This document shows positions 8,961 through 17,867 of a stretch of 64,000 nt of DNA, piece after piece (the stretch's first letter is position 1; each line of letters begins with the position of its first letter). The translations under genes were made by a program, and so were the position numbers. The notes under the pieces are model-generated. The model saw only the letters and a program-made list of their open reading frames with translations, was not told where the DNA came from and searched no databases. The stretch is from an uncultured Ruminococcus sp. (GTDB lineage Bacteria > Bacillota > Clostridia > Oscillospirales > Ruminococcaceae). Location: contig CADALT010000002.1 of assembly GCA_902788785.1 (NCBI GenBank), forward strand, positions 6,017 through 70,016, in the 5' to 3' direction.

Positions 8961-9827
8961 GTGAGACCGAAGAAGATACTTTGCTTATTTACCGCAGCTG
9001 TCCTTGCATTTATGGGCGGTTGTGCAAAAAAACAACAGAAGACACAGCTTTCCGAGGTCGCAGACGGCACGACGGTCTACTGCTTTCAGGCAGGCAAGGC
9101 TGATGCGCACCTTATCTATAACAATGAGAGCGCTGTCCTCATCGACTGCGGTGAGAAAGGTTTCGGCAAGCATATCAAAGCCTATATGGATGAACATGGC
9201 ATAGATAAGCTGGATTATCTCATCATTACCCATTTTGATAAGGACCATGTGGGCGGTGCGGCAAAGGTAATGAGAGAGTTCGAGATAGGCAAGGTGCTGC
9301 AAAGCAATTCTCCCAAGGAGAGCGAGGAGTACACTGAGTATACCGAACAGCTCGCAGCCAATAATTGGGAACCTGTCACGGTCAGAGAGCGCATGAGCTT
9401 CAGCGTGGGCGGTATGGATATTACAGTTGACCCTCCCGTGCAGGAGAGATATGAGATAGACGAGAGCAATAATTCGTCCCTTATAACAGAGATAACCATT
9501 GGTGAAAAGTCCATGCTTTTTGCCGCTGATGCCCAGGATGACAGGCTGGCGGAGTATACATCGGCTAACGAAAAAAAGTATGATTTTCTGAAAGTTCCTT
9601 ATCATGGACGTTATCAGAAAAATCTTCAGGCGTTTATCAAGGATGTCGAACCGTCGCTGGCGGTCATAACTTCCTCCGAGGAAGAACCCGAGGACTCCGA
9701 AGCCCTTATTATGCTGCAAAAAGCAGGTGCGGACGTGTTCCTGACCAGAACAGCTCCCGTGATAGTCAGGTGCGATGGTCAGAAGATCGCCGCAGGCTAT
9801 GACGAGCAGGCGGAAGTGCAAAAATAA
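8961..9827 (+). CDS. Metallo-beta-lactamase-fold lipoprotein, ComEC C-terminal type
   Basis: A 288-residue secreted lipoprotein. GTG at 8961 follows AAAGGAGG; the signal peptide ends in a lipobox, FMGGC (Cys 21 by count). The metal-binding motif is H91-F-D-K-D95-H96-V-G-G, the HxDxDHxGG form of ComEC/Rec2-type hydrolases, and a later SLITEITIG... LFAADA block completes the fold. Relatives include the nuclease-like C-terminal domain of competence protein ComEC and stand-alone exported hydrolases. The substrate is unknown; extracellular nucleic acid or phosphodiester is a family-based guess. It is co-transcribed with the carboxypeptidase. Confidence 0.88.
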   Translation: MRPKKILCLFTAAVLAFMGGCAKKQQKTQLSEVADGTTVYCFQAGKADAHLIYNNESAVLIDCGEKGFGKHIKAYMDEHGIDKLDYLIITHFDKDHVGGAAKVMREFEIGKVLQSNSPKESEEYTEYTEQLAANNWEPVTVRERMSFSVGGMDITVDPPVQERYEIDESNNSSLITEITIGEKSMLFAADAQDDRLAEYTSANEKKYDFLKVPYHGRYQKNLQAFIKDVEPSLAVITSSEEEPEDSEALIMLQKAGADVFLTRTAPVIVRCDGQKIAAGYDEQAEVQK

Positions 9828-9862
9828 GAAACAAGATAATTGTAAACTTTCTGTGAATACAC

Positions 9863-9891
9863 TTTACAAAAACTTGCAGATAGTGTATAAT
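9863..9891 (+). promoter_or_regulatory. Promoter of rpsO
   Basis: TTTACA (9863-9868), a 17-base spacer and TATAAT (9886-9891) lie about 130 bases before rpsO, leaving a structured leader. Confidence 0.75.
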
Positions 9892-9897
9892 GAATAG

Positions 9898-10022
9898 GTC
9901 ATATCATGCATTTGTGAGCATGACGCATCCCTGATGCAGAATACGGGTCAAGCTCCGTGACGGAGAATGTACCTGCCGTGTTCTTCTTCAGAGGAAATAT
10001 ATTTTTGAAAGAGGTACAAAAA
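9898..10022 (+). promoter_or_regulatory. rpsO 5' leader, possible S15 autoregulatory site
   Basis: The leader holds two short hairpins, GCATC-cct-GATGC (about 9923-9935) and CTCCG-tga-CGGAG (about 9952-9964), and an ACGG/CCGT pairing between them. S15 of several bacteria represses its own mRNA through such leader folds; assigning that role here is inference. Confidence 0.4.
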
Positions 10023-10289
10023 ATGCTGAGAAAAGACGAAAAAACTGCTGTTATCGAAGCTAACAGAAATCATGAGACCGATACAGGTTCTCCCGAGGTA
10101 CAGATCGCTATCCTGACAAGAAGGATCTCCGACCTGACCGAGCACCTGAAGGTACACAAGAAGGATAACCACTCCAGAAGAGGTATGTACAAGATGATCG
10201 GTAGAAGAAGAAATCTTCTGAACTACCTGAAGAAGAACGACATCGAAAGATACAGAGCCGTTATCGAGAAGCTGGGTATCCGTAAGTAA
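10023..10289 (+). CDS. rpsO: 30S ribosomal protein S15
   Basis: An 88-residue S15 homologue of the normal length. The core [20 protein letters not shown] and the [20 protein letters not shown] block are intact. It binds 16S rRNA at the platform junction and nucleates S6/S18 entry. The frame is open upstream to 9957, but ATG 10023 is the true start: it has GAAAGAGGT upstream and gives the family N-terminus MLRKDEK. The gene lies upstream of pnp as in many Firmicutes, separated by a strong terminator. Confidence 0.98.
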   Translation: MLRKDEKTAVIEANRNHETDTGSPEVQIAILTRRISDLTEHLKVHKKDNHSRRGMYKMIGRRRNLLNYLKKNDIERYRAVIEKLGIRK

Positions 10290-10304
10290 TTTGAAAAAAT
10301 CATC

Positions 10305-10347
10305 AAGGCAGAGGTGCTGTTGCACCACTGCCTTTTGGTGTTTTTTG
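10305..10347 (+). terminator. Intrinsic terminator of rpsO
   Basis: The stem AAGGCAG...GGTGC pairs with GCACC...CTGCCTT (10305-10334) with one mismatch and loop TGTT, followed by a T-rich tail ending TTTTTTG. Confidence 0.88.
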
Positions 10348-10601
10348 TAAAGCAGATGTCCCCTGTGGAATAAGGCGTGACATCGGAAAAATAATGTTTG
10401 CGTGAGGTGCATTTAGCATTGACCGGAGCGTGTGAGTGGTCTCGCAGGCTGCGCTTATTGCTAAGGCTCTCGCCGAACATATATAGACGGCATGATTTTC
10501 GGGACATTCGGCACTTACAAAAACATAAAATATCGTTATTTGCAGGCTGCGAATGTTGAAAGCTTGATGCCGTTTACTATAATACGAGGAGGACTTTGAC
10601 A
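10348..10601 (+). other. rpsO-pnp intergenic leader
   Basis: Some 254 bases without a gene. It holds TTGAAA and TATAAT 16 bases apart (10557-10584), but that box abuts the ribosome site, so it is a doubtful promoter. pnp leaders in other bacteria form long hairpins cut by RNase III and PNPase; I do not see an unambiguous long stem here. Confidence 0.4.
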
Positions 10602-12719
10602 ATGTTTGAGAATGCCAGAACTTTTGAAACTACATATGCAGGCAGACCTGTCGTAGTAGAAACAGGCAAGACCTGCGGACTTTCCAACGGTTCGTGCTGG
10701 GTAAGATACGGTGAGACAGTCGTAATGGCTAACGTTACCGCTTCCAAGAAGCCCAGAGAGGGTGTGGATTTCTTCCCCCTTTCCGTTGATTTTGAAGAGA
10801 AAATGTACGCTGTGGGCAAGATCCCCGGTTCTTTCACAAAGCGTGAGGGTAAGGCAAGCGATAAGGCTATACTTACTTCCAGATGCGTTGACAGACCTAT
10901 CAGACCCCTGTTCCCCAAGGATATGAGAAATGATGTAACTGTTGTTATGACAGTTCTGTCCGTTGATCCCGATAATTCACCCGAGATCACAGGCATGATC
11001 GCAGCTGCCATCGCTATATCCATCTCCGATATCCCATGGAACGGCCCTGTGGCTTCCATCAATGTCGGCTATGTTGACGGTGAACTGGTGCTCAACCCTA
11101 CTCTTGAGCAGAGAGCTAAGAATGAGCTGAACCTGACAGTTGCAGGCTCTGCTGAAAAGATCGTAATGATCGAGGCAGGCGCTAACGAGATCCCCGATGA
11201 CCTGATGCTCAAGGCTATCGAAACAGGCCACGCAGAGATCAAGAAGATGGTAGAATTCATCAAGGGTATCCAGAAGGAGATCGGTAAGCCTAAGTTTGAG
11301 TTCGAGTCTATGGAAGTTGACCACGACCTCTTCGATGAGATCGAGGCTATGGTAGGCGAGGACGTTAAGAAGGCTCTCGATACCGATGACAAGAATGTAA
11401 GAGATGCAAGAATGCAGCCTATATATGATGCAGTACATGAGAAGTACGACGAGAAGTATCCCGAGCAGGGCGCTATGCTTGAAGAAGTTCTCTATAAGCT
11501 GCAGAAGAAGATCGTAAGAAACTGGCTCTATGAGGGCAAGCGTGTTGACGGCAGAGGCATCGACGAGATCAGACCTCTTGCTGCTCAGGTAGGCGTACTG
11601 CCCAGAGTTCACGGTTCTGGTATCTTCACAAGAGGTCAGACACAGGTAATGACTATCTGTACTCTCGGCCCCGTTTCCGACGCACAGAAGCTTGACGGTC
11701 TTGATGAAGAGACCAGCAAGAGATATATGCACCAGTACAATTTCCCCAGCTATTCAGTTGGCGAGACAAGACCTTCCAGAGGCCCCGGCAGACGTGAGAT
11801 CGGTCACGGCGCACTGGCTGAGAGAGCTCTTGTTCCTGTACTGCCCCCCGTTGAGGAGTTCCCCTACGCTATCAGATGCGTATCCGAGGTGCTTTCTTCC
11901 AACGGTTCCACATCTCAGGGTTCTATCTGCGGCTCTACACTGGCTCTGATGGACGCAGGCGTGCCTATTAAGGAGCCCGTTGCAGGTATCTCCTGCGGAC
12001 TTATCACTAAGGAAGACGGCAGCTGGATGACTATGGTAGATATCCAGGGTCTTGAGGACTTCTACGGCGATATGGACTTCAAGGTTGGCGGTACCAAGAA
12101 CGGTATCACTGCTATCCAGGTGGATATCAAGGTCGATGGTCTGACCATGGATATAATCGCAAGCGCATTCGAGAAGACCAGAAAGGCTAGAATGTACATC
12201 CTTAACGAGATCATGCTCAAGGAGATCGCTGAACCTCGTGCAGAGGTTAGCAAGTGGGCTCCCAAGATGCTGTCTACTAAGGTTCCTGTTGATAAGATCA
12301 GGGAAGTTATCGGTTCAGGCGGAAAGGTCATCCAGAAGATCTCCGCTGAGTGCGATGTCAAGATCGATATCTCCGAGGACGGCAGCGTATTCGTTTCGGG
12401 CCTTGATAAGGAGAAGGCTCAGCAGGCTATCAACATCATCAACACCATCGCTAACGATCCCGAGATCGGCGCTATCTATAAGGGTAAGGTCGTAAGGATC
12501 ATGAACTTCGGTGCTTTTGTTGAGATCGCTCCCGGTAAGGACGGCCTCGTTCACATCTCCAAGCTGGACAAGCAGAGAGTTGAGAAGGTTGAGGACGTTG
12601 TATCCATCGGCGACGAGATCGTTGTAAAGGTAATGGAGATCGACGATCAGGGCAGGATCAATCTGTCCAGAAAGGACGCTCTCGCTGACCTCGCCAAGAA
12701 GGCAGGCATGGACCAGTAA
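10602..12719 (+). CDS. pnp: Polynucleotide phosphorylase
   Basis: A 705-residue 3'-5' phosphorolytic exoribonuclease. It has two RNase PH-like domains (about 10-230 and 320-540) joined by an alpha-helical linker, a KH domain with EVIGSGGKVIQKI, and a C-terminal S1 domain (GKVVRIMNFGAFVEI...DGLVHISKLD). The trimer degrades mRNA and can add tails. ATG at 10602 is chosen because GAGGAGG lies 9 bases upstream; TTG at 10596 is in frame but badly spaced. Codon choice is strongly biased toward few synonymous codons, as expected for a highly expressed gene and unlike the accessory genes around it. Confidence 0.98.
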   Translation: MFENARTFETTYAGRPVVVETGKTCGLSNGSCWVRYGETVVMANVTASKKPREGVDFFPLSVDFEEKMYAVGKIPGSFTKREGKASDKAILTSRCVDRPIRPLFPKDMRNDVTVVMTVLSVDPDNSPEITGMIAAAIAISISDIPWNGPVASINVGYVDGELVLNPTLEQRAKNELNLTVAGSAEKIVMIEAGANEIPDDLMLKAIETGHAEIKKMVEFIKGIQKEIGKPKFEFESMEVDHDLFDEIEAMVGEDVKKALDTDDKNVRDARMQPIYDAVHEKYDEKYPEQGAMLEEVLYKLQKKIVRNWLYEGKRVDGRGIDEIRPLAAQVGVLPRVHGSGIFTRGQTQVMTICTLGPVSDAQKLDGLDEETSKRYMHQYNFPSYSVGETRPSRGPGRREIGHGALAERALVPVLPPVEEFPYAIRCVSEVLSSNGSTSQGSICGSTLALMDAGVPIKEPVAGISCGLITKEDGSWMTMVDIQGLEDFYGDMDFKVGGTKNGITAIQVDIKVDGLTMDIIASAFEKTRKARMYILNEIMLKEIAEPRAEVSKWAPKMLSTKVPVDKIREVIGSGGKVIQKISAECDVKIDISEDGSVFVSGLDKEKAQQAINIINTIANDPEIGAIYKGKVVRIMNFGAFVEIAPGKDGLVHISKLDKQRVEKVEDVVSIGDEIVVKVMEIDDQGRINLSRKDALADLAKKAGMDQ

Positions 12720-12742
12720 GCGTATAAAAAAATTGACCCTAT

Positions 12743-12777
12743 GCAGGGCGTGCCACAGAGGGTGCGTCCTGCTTTTT
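12743..12777 (+). terminator. Intrinsic terminator of pnp
   Basis: GCAGGGCGTGCC pairs with GGTGCGTCCTGC, including G-U pairs, around a 6-base loop, followed by TTTTT. Confidence 0.85.
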
Positions 12778-12821
12778 GCATATAAACATATCTACATGAA
12801 AAAATGAAAAGGAGAAACAAC

Positions 12822-13826
12822 ATGAATTGTCCAATATGCGGCACACCCCTGAAAGACAACGATCTATTCTGCAATAACTGCGGCACAAGGCGAGTTGAGA
12901 TGGGCGCTGCCTATAATCGAAATAAACCCGTGAAGACCACAAACTACGGCAGCAGCTACTCAAATAATTACAGCAGTAATGGTGCGCAGAATAACTATAA
13001 CTCCCAGAACACCGCAGGCTATAACTACGGTGCGCAGAATAACTATAACTCCCAGAACACCGCAAGCTATAACTACGGTGCGCAGAATAACTATAACTCC
13101 CAGAACACCGTAAGCTATAACTACGGTGCGCAGAATAATTATAACTCCCGGAATACTGCAAATTATAGCTACGGTACTACCAACAGCTTCGGTCAGCAGA
13201 ATACAGCTAACTTTGGCTATAAAGCACAGAATAATTACGGCTCGAACAGTAACATTCTTAAAAGTGTCGGCGCATGGTTCGTCGATGCATTCACATCGAG
13301 AACTTTTTCTTCACGCTTGAAGATAAGGCTCATTGCTGTGGTCGTAGCGCTGGTCATCTCAGGTGTCGCAGCACTGTTCTCCAATCGTAAGATGGAGAAG
13401 GATTTCAATGATTTCACCATAACATTCCCACAGAGAATGAAAGAGAAGGATTATTCGGACGACATTGACGAGGACTGTGATGAGAGCGGAGCGTTCTATG
13501 GCAATAATGTCGGCTTTGTTTACGCTAAATATCCGCTGGAAGAGCTGGAGCTCGAGAGTGACGGCAGTTCGGATTACGAGAATATTTTTGCCGAAGAGAT
13601 GAGCTCTGTATTTGAATATTCATATAACAATTATCAGCAAATCATCCTGGTAGGCAATAGATTAACAGGTCGTTTCACCGAAGAAGGCGATCAATACTAC
13701 ATCGTTGCACAGGCTGAACGACACGGCGATGATATGTATTTGTTCGAGGCTCTCTGTTCCGCCGATGACGAACAGAAATATAAAGTCAAAATGGGCTATA
13801 TGCTCGATTCGATCGAATTCAAATAA
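12822..13826 (+). CDS. Zinc-ribbon membrane protein with Asn/Tyr-rich repeats (paralogue 1 of 3)
   Basis: A 334-residue protein. The N-terminal zinc ribbon is C3-x2-C6 ... C17-x2-C20. Residues about 50-145 form a low-complexity region rich in Asn, Tyr and Gln with a 16-residue tandem repeat (QNNYNSQNTAxYNYGA). A single membrane segment lies near 174-192 (RLIAVVVALVISGVAALF), followed by an outside domain of about 140 residues beginning DFTITFPQRMKEK. ATG 12822 follows AAAAGGAG. The zinc ribbon would face the cytoplasm. The family is common in Firmicutes but of unknown function. It is first of three tandem paralogues that share the ribbon-linker-membrane-outer domain plan. Confidence 0.85.
   Translation: MNCPICGTPLKDNDLFCNNCGTRRVEMGAAYNRNKPVKTTNYGSSYSNNYSSNGAQNNYNSQNTAGYNYGAQNNYNSQNTASYNYGAQNNYNSQNTVSYNYGAQNNYNSRNTANYSYGTTNSFGQQNTANFGYKAQNNYGSNSNILKSVGAWFVDAFTSRTFSSRLKIRLIAVVVALVISGVAALFSNRKMEKDFNDFTITFPQRMKEKDYSDDIDEDCDESGAFYGNNVGFVYAKYPLEELELESDGSSDYENIFAEEMSSVFEYSYNNYQQIILVGNRLTGRFTEEGDQYYIVAQAERHGDDMYLFEALCSADDEQKYKVKMGYMLDSIEFK
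12981..13172 (+). repeat. 48-bp in-frame tandem repeat, four copies
   Basis: Copies start at 12981, 13029, 13077 and 13125 (GGTGCGCAGAATAACTAT...). The first three are nearly identical and the fourth has diverged; a fifth degenerate copy starts at 13173. Because 48 is a multiple of 3, copy number can change without breaking the gene. Confidence 0.95.
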
Positions 13827-13844
13827 TAATCGGGAGGTAACAAT

Positions 13845-14648
13845 ATGAATTGTCCAATATGCGGCACACCCCTGAAAGACAACGATCTATTCTGCAATAA
13901 CTGCGGAACAAAGCGCACCGAGATGGGCGCAGCTTACAATCAGAACCCCGTGCAGAACTCTTACGGCACAGGCTACGGCAGCAATGCCAATAACACCTAT
14001 AATTCCCCCTATGGGCAGACAAACAGCTATAATAACAATTATAATGCACAGAATAACTCCAATTATAACGGCTTTGGCATGAACAGTTCGCCCACACGCA
14101 CCATTAGCTCGGGCAACGACCCCAGAAAGGTCATCATAACTATCGTGATGGTCATTGTACTGCTCATTACCGTTTTCGGCTACAGAACTTACACAAATTC
14201 GCCGAAGGAGGTCAGGATGGCGGATATCACCATTACTCTGCCACAGCATATGAAAAAGCAGTCAAGCTCCATATTCTCCGACGCAGAAGCTGACGGCGGC
14301 GAATTCTATCTGAATAATAATGTGGGCTTTGCTTACCTGAAATACGATATGAAAGATCTTGGCTTTGATGATGAGACAGGTGATGCGCTGAAGAAGCTGT
14401 TCATAACCACCATGGATACTACCTTCGCAGCCACAAACGGCGGACTTTCGGGCTATGAGAAGATAGACCAGGTAGATGACCATCTGAGATTTTACTTCAC
14501 CGAATCTGGCGAGAGATTTTACAGCGACATGAAAATAGATGTTCACGACGGAGAGATCTATATGTTCGTTGTGTACTGCAAGCGTATCAGCGAGAACAGG
14601 TTCGTAGGCAAGTTCAGGACCATGTACGATACCTTAGAGTATAACTGA
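13845..14648 (+). CDS. Zinc-ribbon membrane protein (paralogue 2 of 3)
   Basis: A 267-residue paralogue, 18 bases after the first. The first 22 codons are identical in DNA to those of paralogue 1 (zinc ribbon C3, C6, C17, C20), a sign of recent duplication or gene conversion. It has an Asn/Tyr-rich linker (about 30-85), a membrane segment near 100-117 (VIITIVMVIVLLITVFG), then an outside domain starting DITITLPQHMKKQ and matching that of paralogue 1. The ribosome site is GGGAGG. Function unknown. Confidence 0.85.
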   Translation: MNCPICGTPLKDNDLFCNNCGTKRTEMGAAYNQNPVQNSYGTGYGSNANNTYNSPYGQTNSYNNNYNAQNNSNYNGFGMNSSPTRTISSGNDPRKVIITIVMVIVLLITVFGYRTYTNSPKEVRMADITITLPQHMKKQSSSIFSDAEADGGEFYLNNNVGFAYLKYDMKDLGFDDETGDALKKLFITTMDTTFAATNGGLSGYEKIDQVDDHLRFYFTESGERFYSDMKIDVHDGEIYMFVVYCKRISENRFVGKFRTMYDTLEYN

Positions 14649-14664
14649 TTTGGAGGTGTACAAA

Positions 14665-15453
14665 ATGGTATGTAAAACTTGCGGAGCACAGATGCAGGAG
14701 GGTGACAAATTCTGCGGCAACTGCGGTGCAACACTGGCAGAGATGGGCATTGTCCCCAAGCAGAAAGAAAAGCAGGGCTCCAAGGAAGATGCGGACAAGC
14801 GTGATTTTCAGATGCGCAGCGACTACTTTGGCGGCGTTCAGGTCAAGGAGCGTAAGGCGAGTGCACTGGCAAGCGTCGATTTCAAGCTGGTGAGCATCAT
14901 ATTCGTTTTGGCGATGTTCGGTATATTCCTGCTGGTAAAAGCTTACTATGATTCACGCACCACAACCATCGGCGTTGACGATTTCTCGGTGACACTGCCC
15001 TCGTCCATGCGTGAGGTCAATGACACTTCCTTCGATGTGCTGACTACTCTTGCTCATCAGGAATTTGCCAACAACCGTATGGAGTTTACCTTCGCAAAAT
15101 ACGATGCTGTTGAAATAATCCCCGACCTCGGTACAAAAGCGATGACCAATGATTTCAGAGATATGGAGAAAAGCGTGGTCGCAAAAAGCAAGCTTGATAA
15201 TCTGGAGCGTACATTCACTCAGGATCTTGAAGATACCTTCGATGAAAGCTTTGAAGATTATAAGCGAGTTTCTATGGATAGGAACCAGCTGAGCTTTACC
15301 TACCATGACCGTGGCTCGGTGGATAATTACGTCAAGGTGATGGTCATAGTCAGGGATCATGATGTTTATCAGTTCACCTGTATGTGCTCTGAGAGCGACA
15401 TGAAAAAATACGATAAAAAGTTTAATAATATTTTTGATTCCATCAATTTTTAA
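14665..15453 (+). CDS. Zinc-ribbon membrane protein (paralogue 3 of 3)
   Basis: A 262-residue, more diverged paralogue. Zinc ribbon C3, C6, C17, C20 (MVCKTCGAQMQEGDKFCGNC), a charged linker without the Asn/Tyr repeats, a membrane segment near 78-96 (LVSIIFVLAMFGIFLLVKA), and the outside domain starting DFSVTLPSSMREV. ATG 14665 is chosen over the in-frame TTG at 14650 because GGAGGTG lies just upstream. A strong terminator follows, so the three form one transcription unit. A shared role at the membrane is inferred from the common plan only. Confidence 0.85.
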   Translation: MVCKTCGAQMQEGDKFCGNCGATLAEMGIVPKQKEKQGSKEDADKRDFQMRSDYFGGVQVKERKASALASVDFKLVSIIFVLAMFGIFLLVKAYYDSRTTTIGVDDFSVTLPSSMREVNDTSFDVLTTLAHQEFANNRMEFTFAKYDAVEIIPDLGTKAMTNDFRDMEKSVVAKSKLDNLERTFTQDLEDTFDESFEDYKRVSMDRNQLSFTYHDRGSVDNYVKVMVIVRDHDVYQFTCMCSESDMKKYDKKFNNIFDSINF

Positions 15454-15464
15454 TGCTGAACGTG

Positions 15465-15496
15465 AAAAGCCGTTTTCGTTGTGAGAACGGCTTTTT
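15465..15496 (+). terminator. Intrinsic terminator after the zinc-ribbon genes
   Basis: AAAAGCCGTTTTC pairs with GAGAACGGCTTTT around a 5-base loop, ending in TTTTT. Confidence 0.88.
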
Positions 15497-15537
15497 ATAG
15501 GCAACACCGCACACAATGGTTGTGCGGTGTTGCCTAT
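15497..15537. repeat. 41-bp near-perfect palindrome
   Basis: ATAGGCAACACCGCACA (15497-15513) is followed by a 7-base centre and its inverse (15521-15537). It abuts the preceding terminator. The arms resemble paired transposon terminal repeats without an interior, or a REP-like palindrome. No transposase is nearby, and no second copy was noticed in this window. Confidence 0.75.
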
Positions 15538-15577
15538 ATAGAATAAAACTATTGATCCTATGGAAGGAAAACCCGAA

Positions 15578-17815
15578 ATGAACGAAAAACTGGAAAAGAT
15601 ACAGGGCGAGGTCGATTGCGTGCGCTATGTCAGCGATGATGAGACCTACTGCGTTATAGATATTGCCTGTGAGGACGAACTCATCACTGCCGTGGGCGAG
15701 ATGGGCGGTGTCGAGGAGGGCGAAGATGTGGTGCTTACGGGCTACCATACCGTTCACCGTAAGTTCGGCAAGCAGTTCAAGGTCGTCATGTTCGAGCGCA
15801 GCCTGCCCACCAAGTCAGCCTCCATAATGAAATATCTTTCCAGCGGTGCGCTCAAAAGCGTCACACCCGTCATAGCCAGGAAACTTGTGCGTGCCTTTGG
15901 CGACAGCACGCTTGATGTTATCGAGAACGAGCCCGAAAAGCTCTATGAACTCAAAGGCATGGAGGAGGAACTTGCCGCCAAGATAGTCAAGGAATTCAAT
16001 AACTCCTTTGCCGTCAGGTCGCTGCTGGTCTATATGAACGGCAGGGAAGTGCCCACGAAATTCAGCGTCCGTGCCTGGAAACGCTGGGGCAAGGACGCCC
16101 AGTCCCTCATAAAATCGAACCCCTACGTCCTCTGCACCGACGGTATAGACCTTGCATTCCAGAAAGCCGATGAGATAGCCGAAAAGGAAGATATCCCCCG
16201 TGACAGCAAAGCGAGGATAAAGGCAGGCATCTCGTGGCAGCTGAAAGAATTTGCTGGCGAGGGCAACACCTGTATGCCCCTTGCCATGCTGCGCTCGAAG
16301 TGTATCTCGCTGCTGTCTGTCAGCCGTGCCCAGTTTGAGGAAGTGCTTCAGGACGGCTTGGATGATGAAGACCTCTACCGCTGGCAGCTGGGCGATACCG
16401 AGTGCATAATGCTCAGGACCTACTATAAAGCCGAGGAATACATAGCCCGCAGGCTTGAGCTGATGAAAAGCATCACCTATGATAACAAGATAGATTTCTC
16501 CACCATCATCGACCTGGAGGAGCAGGAAAGCGGCATACACTACGAGAAGATACAGCGCCAGGCTATAAACCTTGCGCTCTCAAAGGGCTTTCTCGTGCTG
16601 ACGGGCGGTCCCGGTACGGGCAAGACCACCACCCTAAATGCCATGATAAACCTCTTCGACCAGCAGGGACTGGAGGTGCTCATAGCTGCACCCACAGGCA
16701 GGGCGGCAAAGCGCCTCAGTGACCTGACAGGCTGCGAAGCCAAGACCATCCACCGACTTCTGGAGGTCAGACCGAATTCCGATGATACCCTGAGTTTTGT
16801 CCACGATGAGGAACATCTGCTGGACTGTGATGTGCTTATCGTCGATGAGATGTCCATGGTGGACAGCTGCCTTTTTGAAGCCCTGCTGCGTGCCATTAGC
16901 GTCACTTGTAAGCTGATACTGGTGGGCGACAGCGACCAGCTGCCCTCCGTTGGCGCAGGCAATGTGCTCAAAGATATAATCGACAGCGGCGTGATGTCGG
17001 TCATCACCCTGAAAGAAGTGTTCAGGCAGGCGCAGGAGTCGGGCATAGTCATGAACGCCCACCGCATAGTCGATGGCAAGCGCATCGACTACTCGAAACG
17101 TGAGAAGGATTTCGCTTTCATGCAAAGGCTGGAATTTGACAGTATGCAGGACCTTGTGGTAGACCTCTGCAAGAACAGGCTGGTGAACTACGGCTTCACC
17201 CCCGAAAGCATACAGGTGCTTTCCCCTACAAAGAAAGGACCCTCGGGCACAAGGGACCTGAACAAGATACTCCAGCAGGAGCTCAATCCCCCCGAGAAAG
17301 GTAAGGCTGAACTGAAGACCAAGTTCAACATCTACCGCATGGGCGATAAGGTCATGCAGACCCGTAACGACTACGATGTACTTTGGGAGAAAGATAACGG
17401 CGATGACGAGAGCGAGACAGGCGCAGGCATCTTCAACGGAGATATTGGCGTAGTCGTGGGCATAGATAAGCTCCGCAAGACCGCCACCATCGACTTTGAC
17501 GGCCGTATCGCAGAGTTTTCGGGCGATATGCTGGACGACATCGAGCTTGCTTATGCAGTCACAGTCCATAAGAGTCAGGGCTCGGAGTATGAAGCCGTGA
17601 TACTGACGATACTTGGCGGCCCCGATATGGTGTACTACCGCAATCTTTTGTATACCGCAGTCACCCGTGCGAAGAAACTGCTGGTCATAGTGGGCTCGAC
17701 CAAGCGCACAGACTTCATGATAGATAACAACGTCAGAACTATCAGATATACCGCATTAAGGTCTATGCTGATGAATAAGATCGAAGGCAGCGATGAAGGG
17801 CAATTATCAATATAA
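15578..17815 (+). CDS. recD2: RecD2-type ATP-dependent DNA helicase
   Basis: A 745-residue SF1B helicase not tied to RecBC. The N-terminal OB-like domain and helix-hairpin-helix region (to about 200) precede Walker A GGPGTGKTTT near 342-351, Walker B LIVDEMSMVD near 425, and the C-terminal motif AVTVHKSQGSEYEAVIL. RecD2 proteins unwind 5' to 3' and work in DNA repair and replication-fork upkeep. ATG at 15578 is preferred to ATG 15560 because AAGGA sits 9 bases before it and it gives the usual start MNEKLEKIQGEV. A terminator follows directly. Confidence 0.95.
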   Translation: MNEKLEKIQGEVDCVRYVSDDETYCVIDIACEDELITAVGEMGGVEEGEDVVLTGYHTVHRKFGKQFKVVMFERSLPTKSASIMKYLSSGALKSVTPVIARKLVRAFGDSTLDVIENEPEKLYELKGMEEELAAKIVKEFNNSFAVRSLLVYMNGREVPTKFSVRAWKRWGKDAQSLIKSNPYVLCTDGIDLAFQKADEIAEKEDIPRDSKARIKAGISWQLKEFAGEGNTCMPLAMLRSKCISLLSVSRAQFEEVLQDGLDDEDLYRWQLGDTECIMLRTYYKAEEYIARRLELMKSITYDNKIDFSTIIDLEEQESGIHYEKIQRQAINLALSKGFLVLTGGPGTGKTTTLNAMINLFDQQGLEVLIAAPTGRAAKRLSDLTGCEAKTIHRLLEVRPNSDDTLSFVHDEEHLLDCDVLIVDEMSMVDSCLFEALLRAISVTCKLILVGDSDQLPSVGAGNVLKDIIDSGVMSVITLKEVFRQAQESGIVMNAHRIVDGKRIDYSKREKDFAFMQRLEFDSMQDLVVDLCKNRLVNYGFTPESIQVLSPTKKGPSGTRDLNKILQQELNPPEKGKAELKTKFNIYRMGDKVMQTRNDYDVLWEKDNGDDESETGAGIFNGDIGVVVGIDKLRKTATIDFDGRIAEFSGDMLDDIELAYAVTVHKSQGSEYEAVILTILGGPDMVYYRNLLYTAVTRAKKLLVIVGSTKRTDFMIDNNVRTIRYTALRSMLMNKIEGSDEGQLSI

Positions 17816-17816
17816 A

Positions 17817-17844
17817 AAAGGCGAGGAACATTTTCCTCGCCTTT
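17817..17844. terminator. Terminator between recD2 and the PC4-like gene
   Basis: AAAGGCGAGGAA and TTCCTCGCCTTT form a perfect 12-base-pair stem with a 4-base loop. It can serve both convergent genes. Confidence 0.9.
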
Positions 17845-17867
17845 AGTATTTTATGTGCAAAAGATAA

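Noticed and set aside
10557-10584. TTGAAA-16-TATAAT as the pnp promoter
   Set aside because: The -10 box abuts the ribosome site, leaving no room for a normal transcription start and leader.
16634-17569. Long antisense frame over recD2
   Set aside because: Shadow of a canonical helicase gene; no start signal and no plausible domains.
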